A stretch of 64,000 nt of DNA from Roseovarius pelagicus (GTDB lineage: Bacteria > Pseudomonadota > Alphaproteobacteria > Rhodobacterales > Rhodobacteraceae): the NCBI RefSeq assembly GCF_025639885.1, contig NZ_CP106738.1, positions 620,001-684,000 of the forward strand, in the 5' to 3' direction. This document shows, in pieces, positions 56,432-64,000 of the stretch (position 1 is its first letter; the number at the start of each line of letters is the position of its first letter). A program made the position numbers and the translations under genes. The notes below the pieces were generated by a model. It worked only from the letters and a program-made list of their open reading frames with translations, did no database searches and was not told where the DNA came from.

Positions 56432-57517
56432 TTACAGCAACGGTGCGATTTCGCGCTCCCAACGCTGCGCCCATTCACTCAGGTTCGCGGAAACGAATCC
56501 CCAATCCGGGGCGTAGGTGTAGAGCTCTAGCTCTTCTTGGCTGAACCTAACGTTTTCGATTTCCTTGGCGACATTCGCCTTAAGATTTGATGGAACCGCA
56601 CCAATGCCGGCATTGAATGCCTGATTCACTTCCGCAGCGAGCATGGCGTTCACCCATTTCATGGCGGCCTCGGTGTTACCACCTTTCAAAATTGCCCACC
56701 CTTCCATTACGATAATGGATTTGAACCCGCTCTCATCAGGCATTTTGTGTAGGTATTCAACTTGCGGCACGACCGCATTCACTCTTTCAAAGACACTGGT
56801 CGCACCAAATCCGACCGATGTTTCTCCGGTGGAAAGCGTATTGAAGTCATCCGAGCCAGACGTTGTGACACGCCCGATGTTCCCGCTCTTGGCCAGCTCG
56901 GCCACAAATTCCCAGGCGGGTTCCATGTTGTTTTCATCGCCGCCAAGCGCCCGTGCGATCGAAATCATCTGTGCGTTTGAGTTGAGGACTGGCGCGGGGA
57001 AAAAAATCTGACCAGCCAAACGAGGATCAAGCAGATCTTCAACCTTTGTGATCTCAAACGGACACAGATCTCTGCGATAACCCCAGTGCAGTGCGGTGGT
57101 GGTGCGCGGGATCGCCTTTTTGTTGCCAGCCTTGTCGGTCATAAACAGCCCATCCGGAATATCCGCCAGATTTGGCATCTGCTCCGCCGTTACCGTCTCG
57201 ACCCAGTCTTCTCGGATCATCGAAGCAAATACCGGGCTATAGGCTGCGACGACATCGTAATTTACGCTCGGCCAGGTTGATTTGATCTTGGCTAGAATTG
57301 CTGCAGCGCCACCAGTGTGCAATTCCCAGACCACATCAATGGCATCTTGTGTGTCGCTGGCCGCCTGCATGTTCTCATGGTACCGGCCGCCCCATTCGAC
57401 AGCAGTTATCGTGGCGTCGGCGGCCCAGGCAGGACGTGCCGGCACAGATAAACCAAGGCAGCACGCTGCGGATGTTGCAGCGGACGACTTTAGCAGTGCT
57501 CTTCTGGTCCAGTTCAT
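56432..57517 (-). CDS. ABC transporter substrate-binding protein (PotD-like)
   Basis: A 361-residue periplasmic binding protein. The start MNWTRRALLKSSAATSAACC has a twin-arginine-type signal, with cleavage near AWAAD. The mature part resembles polyamine-type binding proteins (AVEWGGRYHENMQ, LDPRLAGQIFFPAPVLNSNA, STGETSVGFGATSVFERV). The gene lies downstream of its ATPase, the reverse of the order in the first transporter operon of this window. The ligand is unknown. Confidence 0.87.
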   Translation of the reverse strand: MNWTRRALLKSSAATSAACCLGLSVPARPAWAADATITAVEWGGRYHENMQAASDTQDAIDVVWELHTGGAAAILAKIKSTWPSVNYDVVAAYSPVFASMIREDWVETVTAEQMPNLADIPDGLFMTDKAGNKKAIPRTTTALHWGYRRDLCPFEITKVEDLLDPRLAGQIFFPAPVLNSNAQMISIARALGGDENNMEPAWEFVAELAKSGNIGRVTTSGSDDFNTLSTGETSVGFGATSVFERVNAVVPQVEYLHKMPDESGFKSIIVMEGWAILKGGNTEAAMKWVNAMLAAEVNQAFNAGIGAVPSNLKANVAKEIENVRFSQEELELYTYAPDWGFVSANLSEWAQRWEREIAPLL

Positions 57518-57562
57518 TGTGTTTTCTCCCTTTTTTGGTGTTGGTTCCTAGTCGCTTATTAT

Positions 57563-58630
57563 TCAGTCGTTCACATAACCTAGATTAGCCTTGTCAAAGC
57601 TGAGGAATACGCGCTCTCCCACAGAGAAATCTCCGTCCAGGCTTTTACGCGTCAAAAGCGTAAGCTCCAGATCGTCTCCAATCTTGGCGATAACTTCGGT
57701 GTCTTGGCCCAAGAACATTTTCGAAAGAACTGTGCCTTCGCAGTACACGCGATTATCGTTGTTATGTTCTGGTGGGGCTTTTGAGATCAGAATAGATTCT
57801 GGCCGAAGAAAGAAGTTAAGATCAGGCTCTTTGGGTATGTGCGGCGGCAGGACAAACGAAATGCCTCCCTTCCCCATTAATGTGCTGACACCACCGGATG
57901 TTTCCACATGGCCACCCAACCAATTTGAGCGACCGACAAACTCCGCTACGAAGCGATTTATCGGCTTGTGATACACTTCAGATGGTGATGCATTTTGCAG
58001 AATTCGCCCCTCTGACATGATCAACACGCGATCAGCTAGGCTTAGTGCTTCGTCCTGATCATGGGTGACGACAATCGCTGCTGCATTTACGGTTTTCAGA
58101 ATTTGTTTTAGTTCTATACGCAGCCGTTCGCGCAGCTTCGCGTCCAATGCAGACAATGGTTCATCAAGCAGGATAATACCCGGCTCCGTGGCCATGGCCC
58201 GCGCCAGGGCAACCCGTTGTTGCTGACCACCGGAAAGAGTCGTGGGATACCGATCAGCCATCGCCGCCATTCCAACGAGGTCGAGGTATTTATCAACCCG
58301 CTCGGGGATCTCTGCCTTTGGCACGCCCCGATGCTGTGGGCCAAAGGCCACGTTGTCGCGTACGGTCATGTGCGGGAACAGAGCGTAGTCTTGGAACAGG
58401 ATTCCTATATTTCGCTCATACGGACGAAGTGGCGTCACGTCCTGATCTGCGATGGACACGATACCCGCATCGGGATTGGCAAAGCCAGCGATCATTCGAA
58501 GCGTGGTCGTTTTCCCGCATCCGCTTGGGCCGAGCAAGGCCACGGTTTCACCGGCAACCACCTCGAACGAGATATTATCGACCGCAGCAACTTTGTTATA
58601 ACGTTTAACAAGGCGATCAACTCTCAGCAT
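57563..58630 (-). CDS. ABC transporter ATP-binding protein (PotA-like)
   Basis: A 355-residue ATPase with Walker A GPSGCGKTT, signature LSGGQQQRVALARAM, Walker B IILLDEPLSALD and a C-terminal TOBE domain (about 240-355). It energises the permeases at 54701-56391. It is the first transporter gene after the GntR regulator. Confidence 0.92.
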   Translation of the reverse strand: MLRVDRLVKRYNKVAAVDNISFEVVAGETVALLGPSGCGKTTTLRMIAGFANPDAGIVSIADQDVTPLRPYERNIGILFQDYALFPHMTVRDNVAFGPQHRGVPKAEIPERVDKYLDLVGMAAMADRYPTTLSGGQQQRVALARAMATEPGIILLDEPLSALDAKLRERLRIELKQILKTVNAAAIVVTHDQDEALSLADRVLIMSEGRILQNASPSEVYHKPINRFVAEFVGRSNWLGGHVETSGGVSTLMGKGGISFVLPPHIPKEPDLNFFLRPESILISKAPPEHNNDNRVYCEGTVLSKMFLGQDTEVIAKIGDDLELTLLTRKSLDGDFSVGERVFLSFDKANLGYVND

Positions 58631-58691
58631 GGCTGCACCACGAATACAGACGTTGAATTTCTTGCTAGTTTCAATTTGCGCAAATCCATTA

Positions 58692-59375
58692 TTACCTATT
58701 CCTTTTTGGGTTTTGCGCTTGATCGAGCATATTCACCATAAGCCGCCCATCAGCGTGAATGATGTGATCACGAAGTGCCCTCTCCGCTGCGTTTACTTCG
58801 CCCGAAAGTACCGCCTTCAAGATCGGCAGATGTGTTTGAGCTTCACACTCCACGTCGCTTTTGAAGACCTTGGTATAAAAAATGCACAATCGCGTTTTGG
58901 TTTGAAGATCCTTGATCGTCCCCAGCAGGATCTCATGGTCACAAGGCGAGCAAATCGACCAGTGAAAGCGCATGTCCGCTTCCACCATGGAAATTTGATC
59001 TCCTTCATTGGATGCGGACACCATAGCGTCATAAGCGCACTGAATTTTTTGCGCCCACTCACCTCGAATTTGACCTGACATGATTGCAAGCCGGACTGCA
59101 TAGGGCTCCAACACAGAACGCATGGTGAAAATCTCGTGAATTCGCCTTGGGGTCAATTCAGCGACGGAAACACCGCGACGCGGGTGCCATTCGACAAGGC
59201 CGGTATCTACAAGACTTCGCAACGCTTCGCGCACGTTGCTGCGAGAAACGCCCAGCTGACGAGACACGGGCACCTCTGGCAAAGAGGCTCCCGGAGCATA
59301 CTCACCTTTGAGAATGCCGCTCTTGATGCGCTGAGCCACCTCTAATGTCGCGCTTGGTGGTGTTGTCGACGTCAT
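58692..59375 (-). CDS. GntR/FCD-family transcriptional regulator
   Basis: A 227-residue regulator. The winged helix (AQRIKSGILKGEYAPGASLPEVPVSRQLGVSRSNVREAL interrupted here; SLVDTGLVEWHPRRGVSVAELT) is followed by a helical FCD effector domain (FTMRSVLEPYAVRLAIM, DMRFHWSICSPCDHEIL) with His/Asp residues that usually bind a metal and a carboxylate ligand. It heads the transporter-hydrolase operon. Two identical palindromes 175 and 280 bases upstream are its probable operators, implying autoregulation. Confidence 0.92.
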   Translation of the reverse strand: MTSTTPPSATLEVAQRIKSGILKGEYAPGASLPEVPVSRQLGVSRSNVREALRSLVDTGLVEWHPRRGVSVAELTPRRIHEIFTMRSVLEPYAVRLAIMSGQIRGEWAQKIQCAYDAMVSASNEGDQISMVEADMRFHWSICSPCDHEILLGTIKDLQTKTRLCIFYTKVFKSDVECEAQTHLPILKAVLSGEVNAAERALRDHIIHADGRLMVNMLDQAQNPKRNR

Positions 59376-59550
59376 CGCGATGCACGCAGCCGAATGTGGC
59401 GGCGAATTGTAGCTTCGTTTCTAAAACTCACATGAAGCGGCATCAGACTGCAGCCCTCCGGAATAGTTCAATTGCGTTCCATCACTTCCAGAGCCCGCAA
59501 CATTACCTTGACGCCGACTCGATGAAGTTAGGTTGGATTGGAAGTGTAAA

Positions 59551-59562
59551 ATTGTCAACAAT
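59551..59562. promoter_or_regulatory. Palindromic operator, promoter-proximal copy
   Basis: ATTGTCAACAAT, a perfect palindrome apart from its CA centre, fits the TTGT-N2-ACAA form of GntR/FCD operators. It is 176 bases upstream of the regulator start. Confidence 0.65.
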
Positions 59563-59653
59563 CTGTCCAGCAAAGCATAGCATCCATTATTATTATCTAA
59601 ACATTTCAATTAGTTATTTTATAACGCTCCTCGCAAGGGGCCATTTTACCCAG

Positions 59654-59669
59654 ATATTGTCAACAATAT
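59654..59669. promoter_or_regulatory. Palindromic operator, distal copy
   Basis: ATATTGTCAACAATAT includes the same 12-base core (59656-59667) as the proximal copy, extended by two bases each side. Core-to-core distance is 105 bp, ten helical turns, which suits looping by a dimeric repressor pair. Confidence 0.65.
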
Positions 59670-60200
59670 TTAACACAGGAGGATGGCGTGTCGTTGACTC
59701 AGAATCCTGAAATCGGCTGCTAGAGCATACCGATCCGTCCGAGCAACGGATGGTCTATGAACCGCAGATTTTGTGACGAACAGATGATTGAAATTCTAAA
59801 AATACGACGCTGGCGTGACAGCATACTACCGCGCGTAAATGCGGTCAGTGGATACCAAGCGGCAAGATCACAGAAGGCGTTCAGCACCAAACAGGGCGAC
59901 GAAGGCACGCCGGCCTCGGACATCCGTAAAGAAGCTGACCAAGAACATCCGGATCGTCGCGCCCCCAGTCAGGCAAACCTACGACATGGGCACTGCCGAA
60001 AGCCGCGGTCCTATAATACAGCTCGGCCAAAATAGAAAAGCAGAACACTTCGCAACACGTAGTGGTGTTTAATGAGGTGTGAGCCTACTTTCAGAATATC
60101 TTGCCGTATCAAAGCAATGATCTTGTTAGGTTAGTATGGAAGGCTGCCTCTCTGCCACGACCGGATCCAAGGGACTTACCTTCCCCAAATTTTTTCACCG

Positions 60201-61103
60201 CTAACCACAAACACGCCGGATCAGTTCGGACAGGTGTTTGCCCACCGCGTTCTGGCGTCGGCTGTGCAGGGCAACCCGGAAATCATCATAAAAGCCAAAG
60301 CCGCCCTCGCCCACCGCCTTCAGACGGCCCTTGTTGACGTGATCACGCGCGTAGTGATCCGGCAGGAACCCGATGTAGTGGCCCGACATGATCATCAACA
60401 CCGTGCTTTCCATATAGGACACTTCGGAGCGCCAGTTGAAATCGATACCGCTGATCGGCTCTTTCTTCTCATAACTGCGCCCGACAAACGGATAATGCCC
60501 GATCATTTCAGGCGTTATCGACTTGGTATCGATGTCAAACAATGGGTGCGAGGCAGCGCAATACAATTGCTGGTATTCACGGAACACGAAATGGGATTCC
60601 GCTGCATTCGGCAAATTGTCCGAGGGCGTCAGAATGACGTGAAACCGCCCCATGATCAGCCCTTGAATCAGTTCCTGTGGCGATGCGATGTGCAGGTTCA
60701 GCACCGCGTTTGGTGCGGTTTTCGAGAATTCACCGATCGCCGCGGACAGTGGAAAGGCATCGTTGGTGTAAACCGCATCCACGGTCCCGAACTCGACTGT
60801 TCCGGTCAACTCCCCCTTGGCGGCGCCTACCGCACTGCGAAAGCTCTCGATAGACCCGAACAGATCAAGCATCGCCCCATGCACTTGCTTGCCCTGCTCG
60901 GTCAGCCGAAACCCACCCCTGCCCCGATGACACAGCTTTACACTCAGCCGATCCTCCAGCGCGGTCATGTGGTTGGAGATCGTCGATGGAGTCAGACCCA
61001 GCGCATCTCGGGCGGCAGAAAAACCACCATACCGTACCACACTTTGAAAAACGCGCAGTAGTCGCAGGTCGGTATCTTGCAGATTTCCCAGTGCATTTTT
61101 CAT
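60201..61103 (-). CDS. LysR-family transcriptional regulator
   Basis: A 300-residue regulator. The N-terminal helix-turn-helix (LLRVFQSVVRYGGFSAARDAL, STISNHMTALEDRLSVKLC) is followed by the effector domain (IASPQELIQGLIMGRFHVIL, MIMSGHYIGFLPDHYA). ATG at 61103 starts MKNALGNLQDTDLRLL; a TTG at 61133 is possible. It is divergent from the dehydrogenase-transporter genes and probably controls them. It is clearly a paralogue of the LysR at 11649. Confidence 0.92.
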   Translation of the reverse strand: MKNALGNLQDTDLRLLRVFQSVVRYGGFSAARDALGLTPSTISNHMTALEDRLSVKLCHRGRGGFRLTEQGKQVHGAMLDLFGSIESFRSAVGAAKGELTGTVEFGTVDAVYTNDAFPLSAAIGEFSKTAPNAVLNLHIASPQELIQGLIMGRFHVILTPSDNLPNAAESHFVFREYQQLYCAASHPLFDIDTKSITPEMIGHYPFVGRSYEKKEPISGIDFNWRSEVSYMESTVLMIMSGHYIGFLPDHYARDHVNKGRLKAVGEGGFGFYDDFRVALHSRRQNAVGKHLSELIRRVCG

Positions 61104-61214
61104 ATGTTCAGAATACTCAACGTTACGTTTCAAACAACGGTATTTTTCAATATTTCGTGCCCGCTAGGCTTCTCTGAAACGTAGCGAGGACTCTATGCCC
61201 GGCCATATGCACAA

Positions 61215-61994
61215 ATGCGGACGAACCTGCGTCCTGAACCGCGGCTGGGTGATGGCGTGACCGAATTTAAGGCGCGCAATATTCTGGTCACCGGGGCCAA
61301 TCGCGGTATCGGACGCGCATGTGCGGAAGTGTTGGCGGCGACCGGCGCACGTATCGCCGCCGCCGATATTGTGCTGCCTTCGGACACCGCAGCCGGGCTG
61401 CCTCCTCACGCCAAAACCCACATAACCGTCGCATGCGACGTGTCTGACGAGGGGTCCGTTGATGCCATGTTCCGTCAGGTTGACCGCAAATTGGGCCCCC
61501 TTGATGCCGTGGTGCATTGCGCGGGAATCATCGACGAACGGCCCCTGCTGGAAACCAGCGTCAGGGATTTCGACCGTGTCGTTGCCATCAATCTCCGCGG
61601 TAGCTTCCTGATCGGTCGCGAGGCGATCCGCCGGATGCAGGGCCGTCAGGGACGCGTCGTTCTGACGTCGTCCGATCTGGGCGTTTCCGGGCGCGAGACC
61701 TTCTCGTCCTATGTCGCCTCCAAACACGGCGTCATGGGTCTTATCCGGTCTTGGGCCGAGGAATTCTCGCCGCATATTCTGGTGAACGCCCTGTGCCCCG
61801 GTCCGATCGACACAGAGATGCTGGGCGCGGCTAACATGACGGCAGAATGGCGCGCACGCGAACTCGACATTCCGCTGGCCCGGTTCGGGCGCCCCGTTGA
61901 AATCGCGCAGATGGCGGCCTTTCTGATCGGTCCACACGGCGGGTTCATCACCGGACAGGGCATCGGCGTCAACGGTGGGAGCGTGATGGCATGA
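61215..61994 (+). CDS. Short-chain dehydrogenase/reductase
   Basis: A classical SDR of about 259 residues: TGANRGIG cofactor loop, HCAGI in place of NAG, catalytic Ser in VVLTSSDLG and YVASKHG (Tyr and Lys). The tail GFITGQGIGVNGG is typical of FabG-like SDRs. AADIVL after the second strand suggests NAD preference. GTG at 61257 (VTEFKARNILVTG) is an alternative start that trims the odd basic N-terminus. It lies upstream of the ABC uptake genes; substrate unknown. Confidence 0.9.
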   Translation: MRTNLRPEPRLGDGVTEFKARNILVTGANRGIGRACAEVLAATGARIAAADIVLPSDTAAGLPPHAKTHITVACDVSDEGSVDAMFRQVDRKLGPLDAVVHCAGIIDERPLLETSVRDFDRVVAINLRGSFLIGREAIRRMQGRQGRVVLTSSDLGVSGRETFSSYVASKHGVMGLIRSWAEEFSPHILVNALCPGPIDTEMLGAANMTAEWRARELDIPLARFGRPVEIAQMAAFLIGPHGGFITGQGIGVNGGSVMA

Positions 61995-62167
61995 TTGCCG
62001 ATACGCCCCTATGCCCCAACGCGGAAAACGCTCCGGTGGCCAAAGTCAAAACTCACGTAATCCATTGGATAACAAAATTAATAAGAACCGCACATAACCA
62101 CTGCACCCAATTACAACGCCCCGACCAACGCGGCGAAACGATCATCCAACAAGGAGTAACAGATCAA

Positions 62168-63142
62168 ATGAAACGCACATTCAAAACAACGTTGATAGCC
62201 GCCGCGCTCGCGACCGCATCAACATTCGCCGCGCAGGCCGAGGCGCTGAAACTGGCGCATTCGACGTGGGTTGGCTACGGCCCCTTCTATATCGCGCAGG
62301 CCAAAGGCTACTTTGCCGATGAGGGCGTCGAGATCGAGCTGTCGATCATGGAAAACACGCCGCTCAAGATGGGCGCGCTGATGGCCGGGCGCGTCGATAT
62401 CGTCGCTTCGACCGCCGACGAATTCCCGACATACATGCGCGAGGGCAAGCCGCTGCGCTACATTCTGGCGGTTGATAACTCGAACGGCGGCGACGGTGTC
62501 GTTTCGCAAAAAGACATCGCAACGGTTGCAGACCTCAAAGGACGCTCTGTCGCATTCGAGGAAGGCTCTGTTTCGCAATTCTTTATCAATGCCCTTCTGC
62601 ACCGCGAAGGGCTGTCTCAGGACGATATCAAGATGGTCAACATGACTGCGACAGATGCCGGGGTGGCCTTTGCCGCCAACCGCGTCGATGCCGCCGTCAC
62701 ATGGGAGCCGCACCTGAGCCAAGGGGCCAACATGGACCACGGCAAGATTTTGGTCAGCAGTTCTGACACGCCCGGCCTGATCGTCGATGTTGTGGCCGTT
62801 CTGGGGACCACAGCGCAAGAACATGAAGAGGAACTGAAAGGCTTTGTGCGGGCTTGGCAGCGCGCCCTCGACTTTCTGGAAACCAACCCGGACGAGGCCT
62901 ATACCATCATGGCCGATGGTGTCGGTGGCTGGCTGGAAGACCCTGAAGAGTTCAAGGCCGCCGCAACCGGGATCGAATACCTCAGCATCGACCGGAACAT
63001 CGAAATGTTCGGAACGATCGAAACGCCCGGCATCCTGACGCAAACCATTGATAACGCAATCGCGATCTGGGGCGAGCTTGGCCGCATCAAGGTTGATGGC
63101 CTCTCGGCGGCCGACCTTGTCGATACGTCCTTCCTGAACTGA
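62168..63142 (+). CDS. ABC transporter substrate-binding protein, NMT1/SsuA family
   Basis: A 324-residue periplasmic protein. MKRTFKTTLIAAALATAST plus FAAQAEA is a Sec signal peptide. The mature part is NMT1/SsuA-like: STWVGYGPFYIAQAKGYFADEGVEIEL, GRVDIVASTADEFPTYMREGKP, VAFEEGSVSQFFINALLHREG and AAVTWEPHLSQG. Family ligands are sulfonates, nitrate, thiamine precursors or aromatic acids. ATG at 62168 follows AAGGAGTAACAG; the 59 codons upstream in frame are not conserved. Confidence 0.92.
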   Translation: MKRTFKTTLIAAALATASTFAAQAEALKLAHSTWVGYGPFYIAQAKGYFADEGVEIELSIMENTPLKMGALMAGRVDIVASTADEFPTYMREGKPLRYILAVDNSNGGDGVVSQKDIATVADLKGRSVAFEEGSVSQFFINALLHREGLSQDDIKMVNMTATDAGVAFAANRVDAAVTWEPHLSQGANMDHGKILVSSSDTPGLIVDVVAVLGTTAQEHEEELKGFVRAWQRALDFLETNPDEAYTIMADGVGGWLEDPEEFKAAATGIEYLSIDRNIEMFGTIETPGILTQTIDNAIAIWGELGRIKVDGLSAADLVDTSFLN

Positions 63143-63166
63143 GCGACTTCCTGAGAGGAGGAAATC

Positions 63167-63976
63167 ATGGCGACTTTAAGTGTTCTGGACCGGTATTTCA
63201 CACCCAAGCGCGACATCCCGCGCAAGGTCGAAATAAGCACCGGCTTGTTGATTGCCGGTCTGGTTATACTTGGCTGGACCCTCGCGACCTACACCGGCTA
63301 TGTCAGCCCCGATTTCCTCCCGTCTCCGGGGGATGTCTGGCAGTCCTTTGTCAAGAAACTCAACAATGGCAGCCTTGCTGAACATGTCGGGGTATCGCTG
63401 ACAGAGATCTATATCGGGTTCTTCCTGTCATCGGTGATCGCCATTCCAATCGGCATCCTGATGGGCGGTTTCAAGATCGTTTCCGCGGCGGTTGAACCTT
63501 TGGTCAACTTCATGCGCTACCTGCCTGTGACGGCCCTGATCCCCCTGCTGATCCTGTGGATCGGCATTGGTCTGGAAGAAAAGGTCGCCGTCATTTTCCT
63601 CGGAACGTTCTTTCAACAGATCGTCATGGTCTCCGATGTCGCGCGCGGCGTGCATGCCGATCTGTTCAACGTGTCCTACACGCTGGGCGCCACCAAACGA
63701 CAGGTGGTCATGCGGGTTCTGATGCCCGCAACCCTGTCGGGCATTCTGGACACTTTACGCGTCACGATGGGCTGGGCGTGGACGTTCCTCGTCGTGGCGG
63801 AACTGGTCGCGGCAGACAGTGGGCTTGGTTACATGATCCTGCAATCCATGCGCGGCCTTGATCCCGCAGGCATCTTTGTCGGCATCTTCGTGATCGGCCT
63901 GCTGGGTCTGCTGACCGACCTTGTCTTTAAATGGATCAAGCGCGCAGTCCTACCTTGGGAATACGTTGGAAAATAA
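63167..63976 (+). CDS. ABC transporter permease, SsuC/TauC-like
   Basis: A 269-residue permease with six hydrophobic helices and EAA motif VSYTLGATKRQVVMRVLMPATLSGILDTLR. It begins 24 bases after the binding-protein stop behind GAGAGGAGG. The PSPGDVWQSF segment is typical of sulfonate/nitrate/taurine-type permeases, in which one gene makes a homodimeric channel. Confidence 0.93.
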   Translation: MATLSVLDRYFTPKRDIPRKVEISTGLLIAGLVILGWTLATYTGYVSPDFLPSPGDVWQSFVKKLNNGSLAEHVGVSLTEIYIGFFLSSVIAIPIGILMGGFKIVSAAVEPLVNFMRYLPVTALIPLLILWIGIGLEEKVAVIFLGTFFQQIVMVSDVARGVHADLFNVSYTLGATKRQVVMRVLMPATLSGILDTLRVTMGWAWTFLVVAELVAADSGLGYMILQSMRGLDPAGIFVGIFVIGLLGLLTDLVFKWIKRAVLPWEYVGK

Positions 63977-63984
63977 GGAGAGAT

Positions 63985-64000
63985 ATGATGGGTGAAGTAC
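63985..64000 (+). CDS. Start of the next gene, probably the cognate ABC ATPase (partial)
   Basis: ATG-ATG-GGT-GAA-GTA follows AAGGAGAG nine bases after the permease stop. Only five codons are visible. In this transporter family an SsuB-like ATPase gene normally follows here. Confidence 0.5.

Larger units (their letters stand above)
59376..60200. other. Long gene-poor region, probably decayed
   Basis: About 825 bases, AT-rich, with no supported gene. It holds the two operator-like palindromes (59551, 59654). At 59757 a plus-strand frame starts MNRRFCDEQMIEILK, faintly like IS3-family OrfA starts, then loses all likeness; a remnant of a transposase is possible. The rest shows short unrelated open frames only. 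Confidence 0.55.

Noticed and set aside
59757..60035. Complete IS3-type transposase gene
   Set aside because: Only about the first 13 residues resemble an OrfA start; no catalytic region or terminal repeats are present.
48688..60200. Direct repeats of the tRNA-Ser 3-prime end as island attachment sites
   Set aside because: Looked for GGGTTCGAATCCCTG and CTCTCCGCCA downstream to 60200; no convincing copy was seen.

Overview
The window reads as chromosome of a marine-type alphaproteobacterium of the Rhodobacteraceae (Roseobacter group). Supporting signs are the iscR/sufBCDS order, the IscR homologue without the usual cysteine ligands, an Irr/ICE-type palindrome upstream of it, a ChpT phosphotransferase, olsBA ornithine-lipid genes, an Mg-type HemB, and family-typical intergenic hairpins followed by GTATTT-like tracts. 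This placement rests on gene content and motifs only.

Region 1 (1-14520) is a catabolic accessory block. On the left are a luciferase-like flavin monooxygenase (cut by the window edge), an aldehyde dehydrogenase, an alpha/beta hydrolase, an unusual CaiB-like/flavin-reductase fusion and an amino-acid-synthesis-family protein. This enzyme set resembles pyridine-ring-opening pathways of the trigonelline type. Facing it is a long minus-strand operon: LysR regulator, agmatinase-type ureohydrolase, polyamine-type ABC transporter (binding protein, ATPase, two permeases), then a cobalt-type nitrile hydratase (alpha, beta, accessory protein). Divergent from the regulator are a zinc alcohol dehydrogenase and a nitrilase-superfamily amidohydrolase. 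Together they could import and dismantle a nitrogen-rich, nitrile-, amide- or guanidino-bearing compound.

Region 2 (14570-23100) holds tRNA-Arg(CCG) and the iron-sulfur assembly operon iscR - cysteine desulfurase - sufB - methyltransferase-like gene - sufC - sufD - two Yip1-like membrane genes - sufS. Three genes in the first 16.2 kb (nitrile hydratase beta, ureohydrolase, second Yip1) are broken by single-base length changes in poly-G/C runs, which may be sequencing or assembly errors.

Region 3 (23100-48600) is mostly housekeeping: mfd, hemB, gyrA, a carboxypeptidase Taq, heme A synthase, trmJ, a thiamine-phosphate-synthase relative, olsBA, chpT, and rplU-rpmA-lysE-GNAT-obgE-proB-proA, then two DUF2059 paralogues.

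Region 4 (48688-60200) begins at tRNA-Ser(CGA) and looks like an acquired, less GC-rich island. It holds two small envelope genes, a complete IS21-family element with exact ends and an 8-bp target duplication, and an operon under a GntR/FCD regulator: polyamine-type ABC transporter, M20 amidohydrolase and a PuuD-like class I amidotransferase hydrolase. Two identical 12-bp palindromes exactly 105 bp apart lie upstream of the regulator. An 825-bp stretch without genes closes the island.

Region 5 (60201-64000) has a second LysR regulator closely resembling the one in region 1, a divergent short-chain dehydrogenase, and an NMT1/SsuA-type ABC uptake system whose ATPase gene is just beginning at the right edge.
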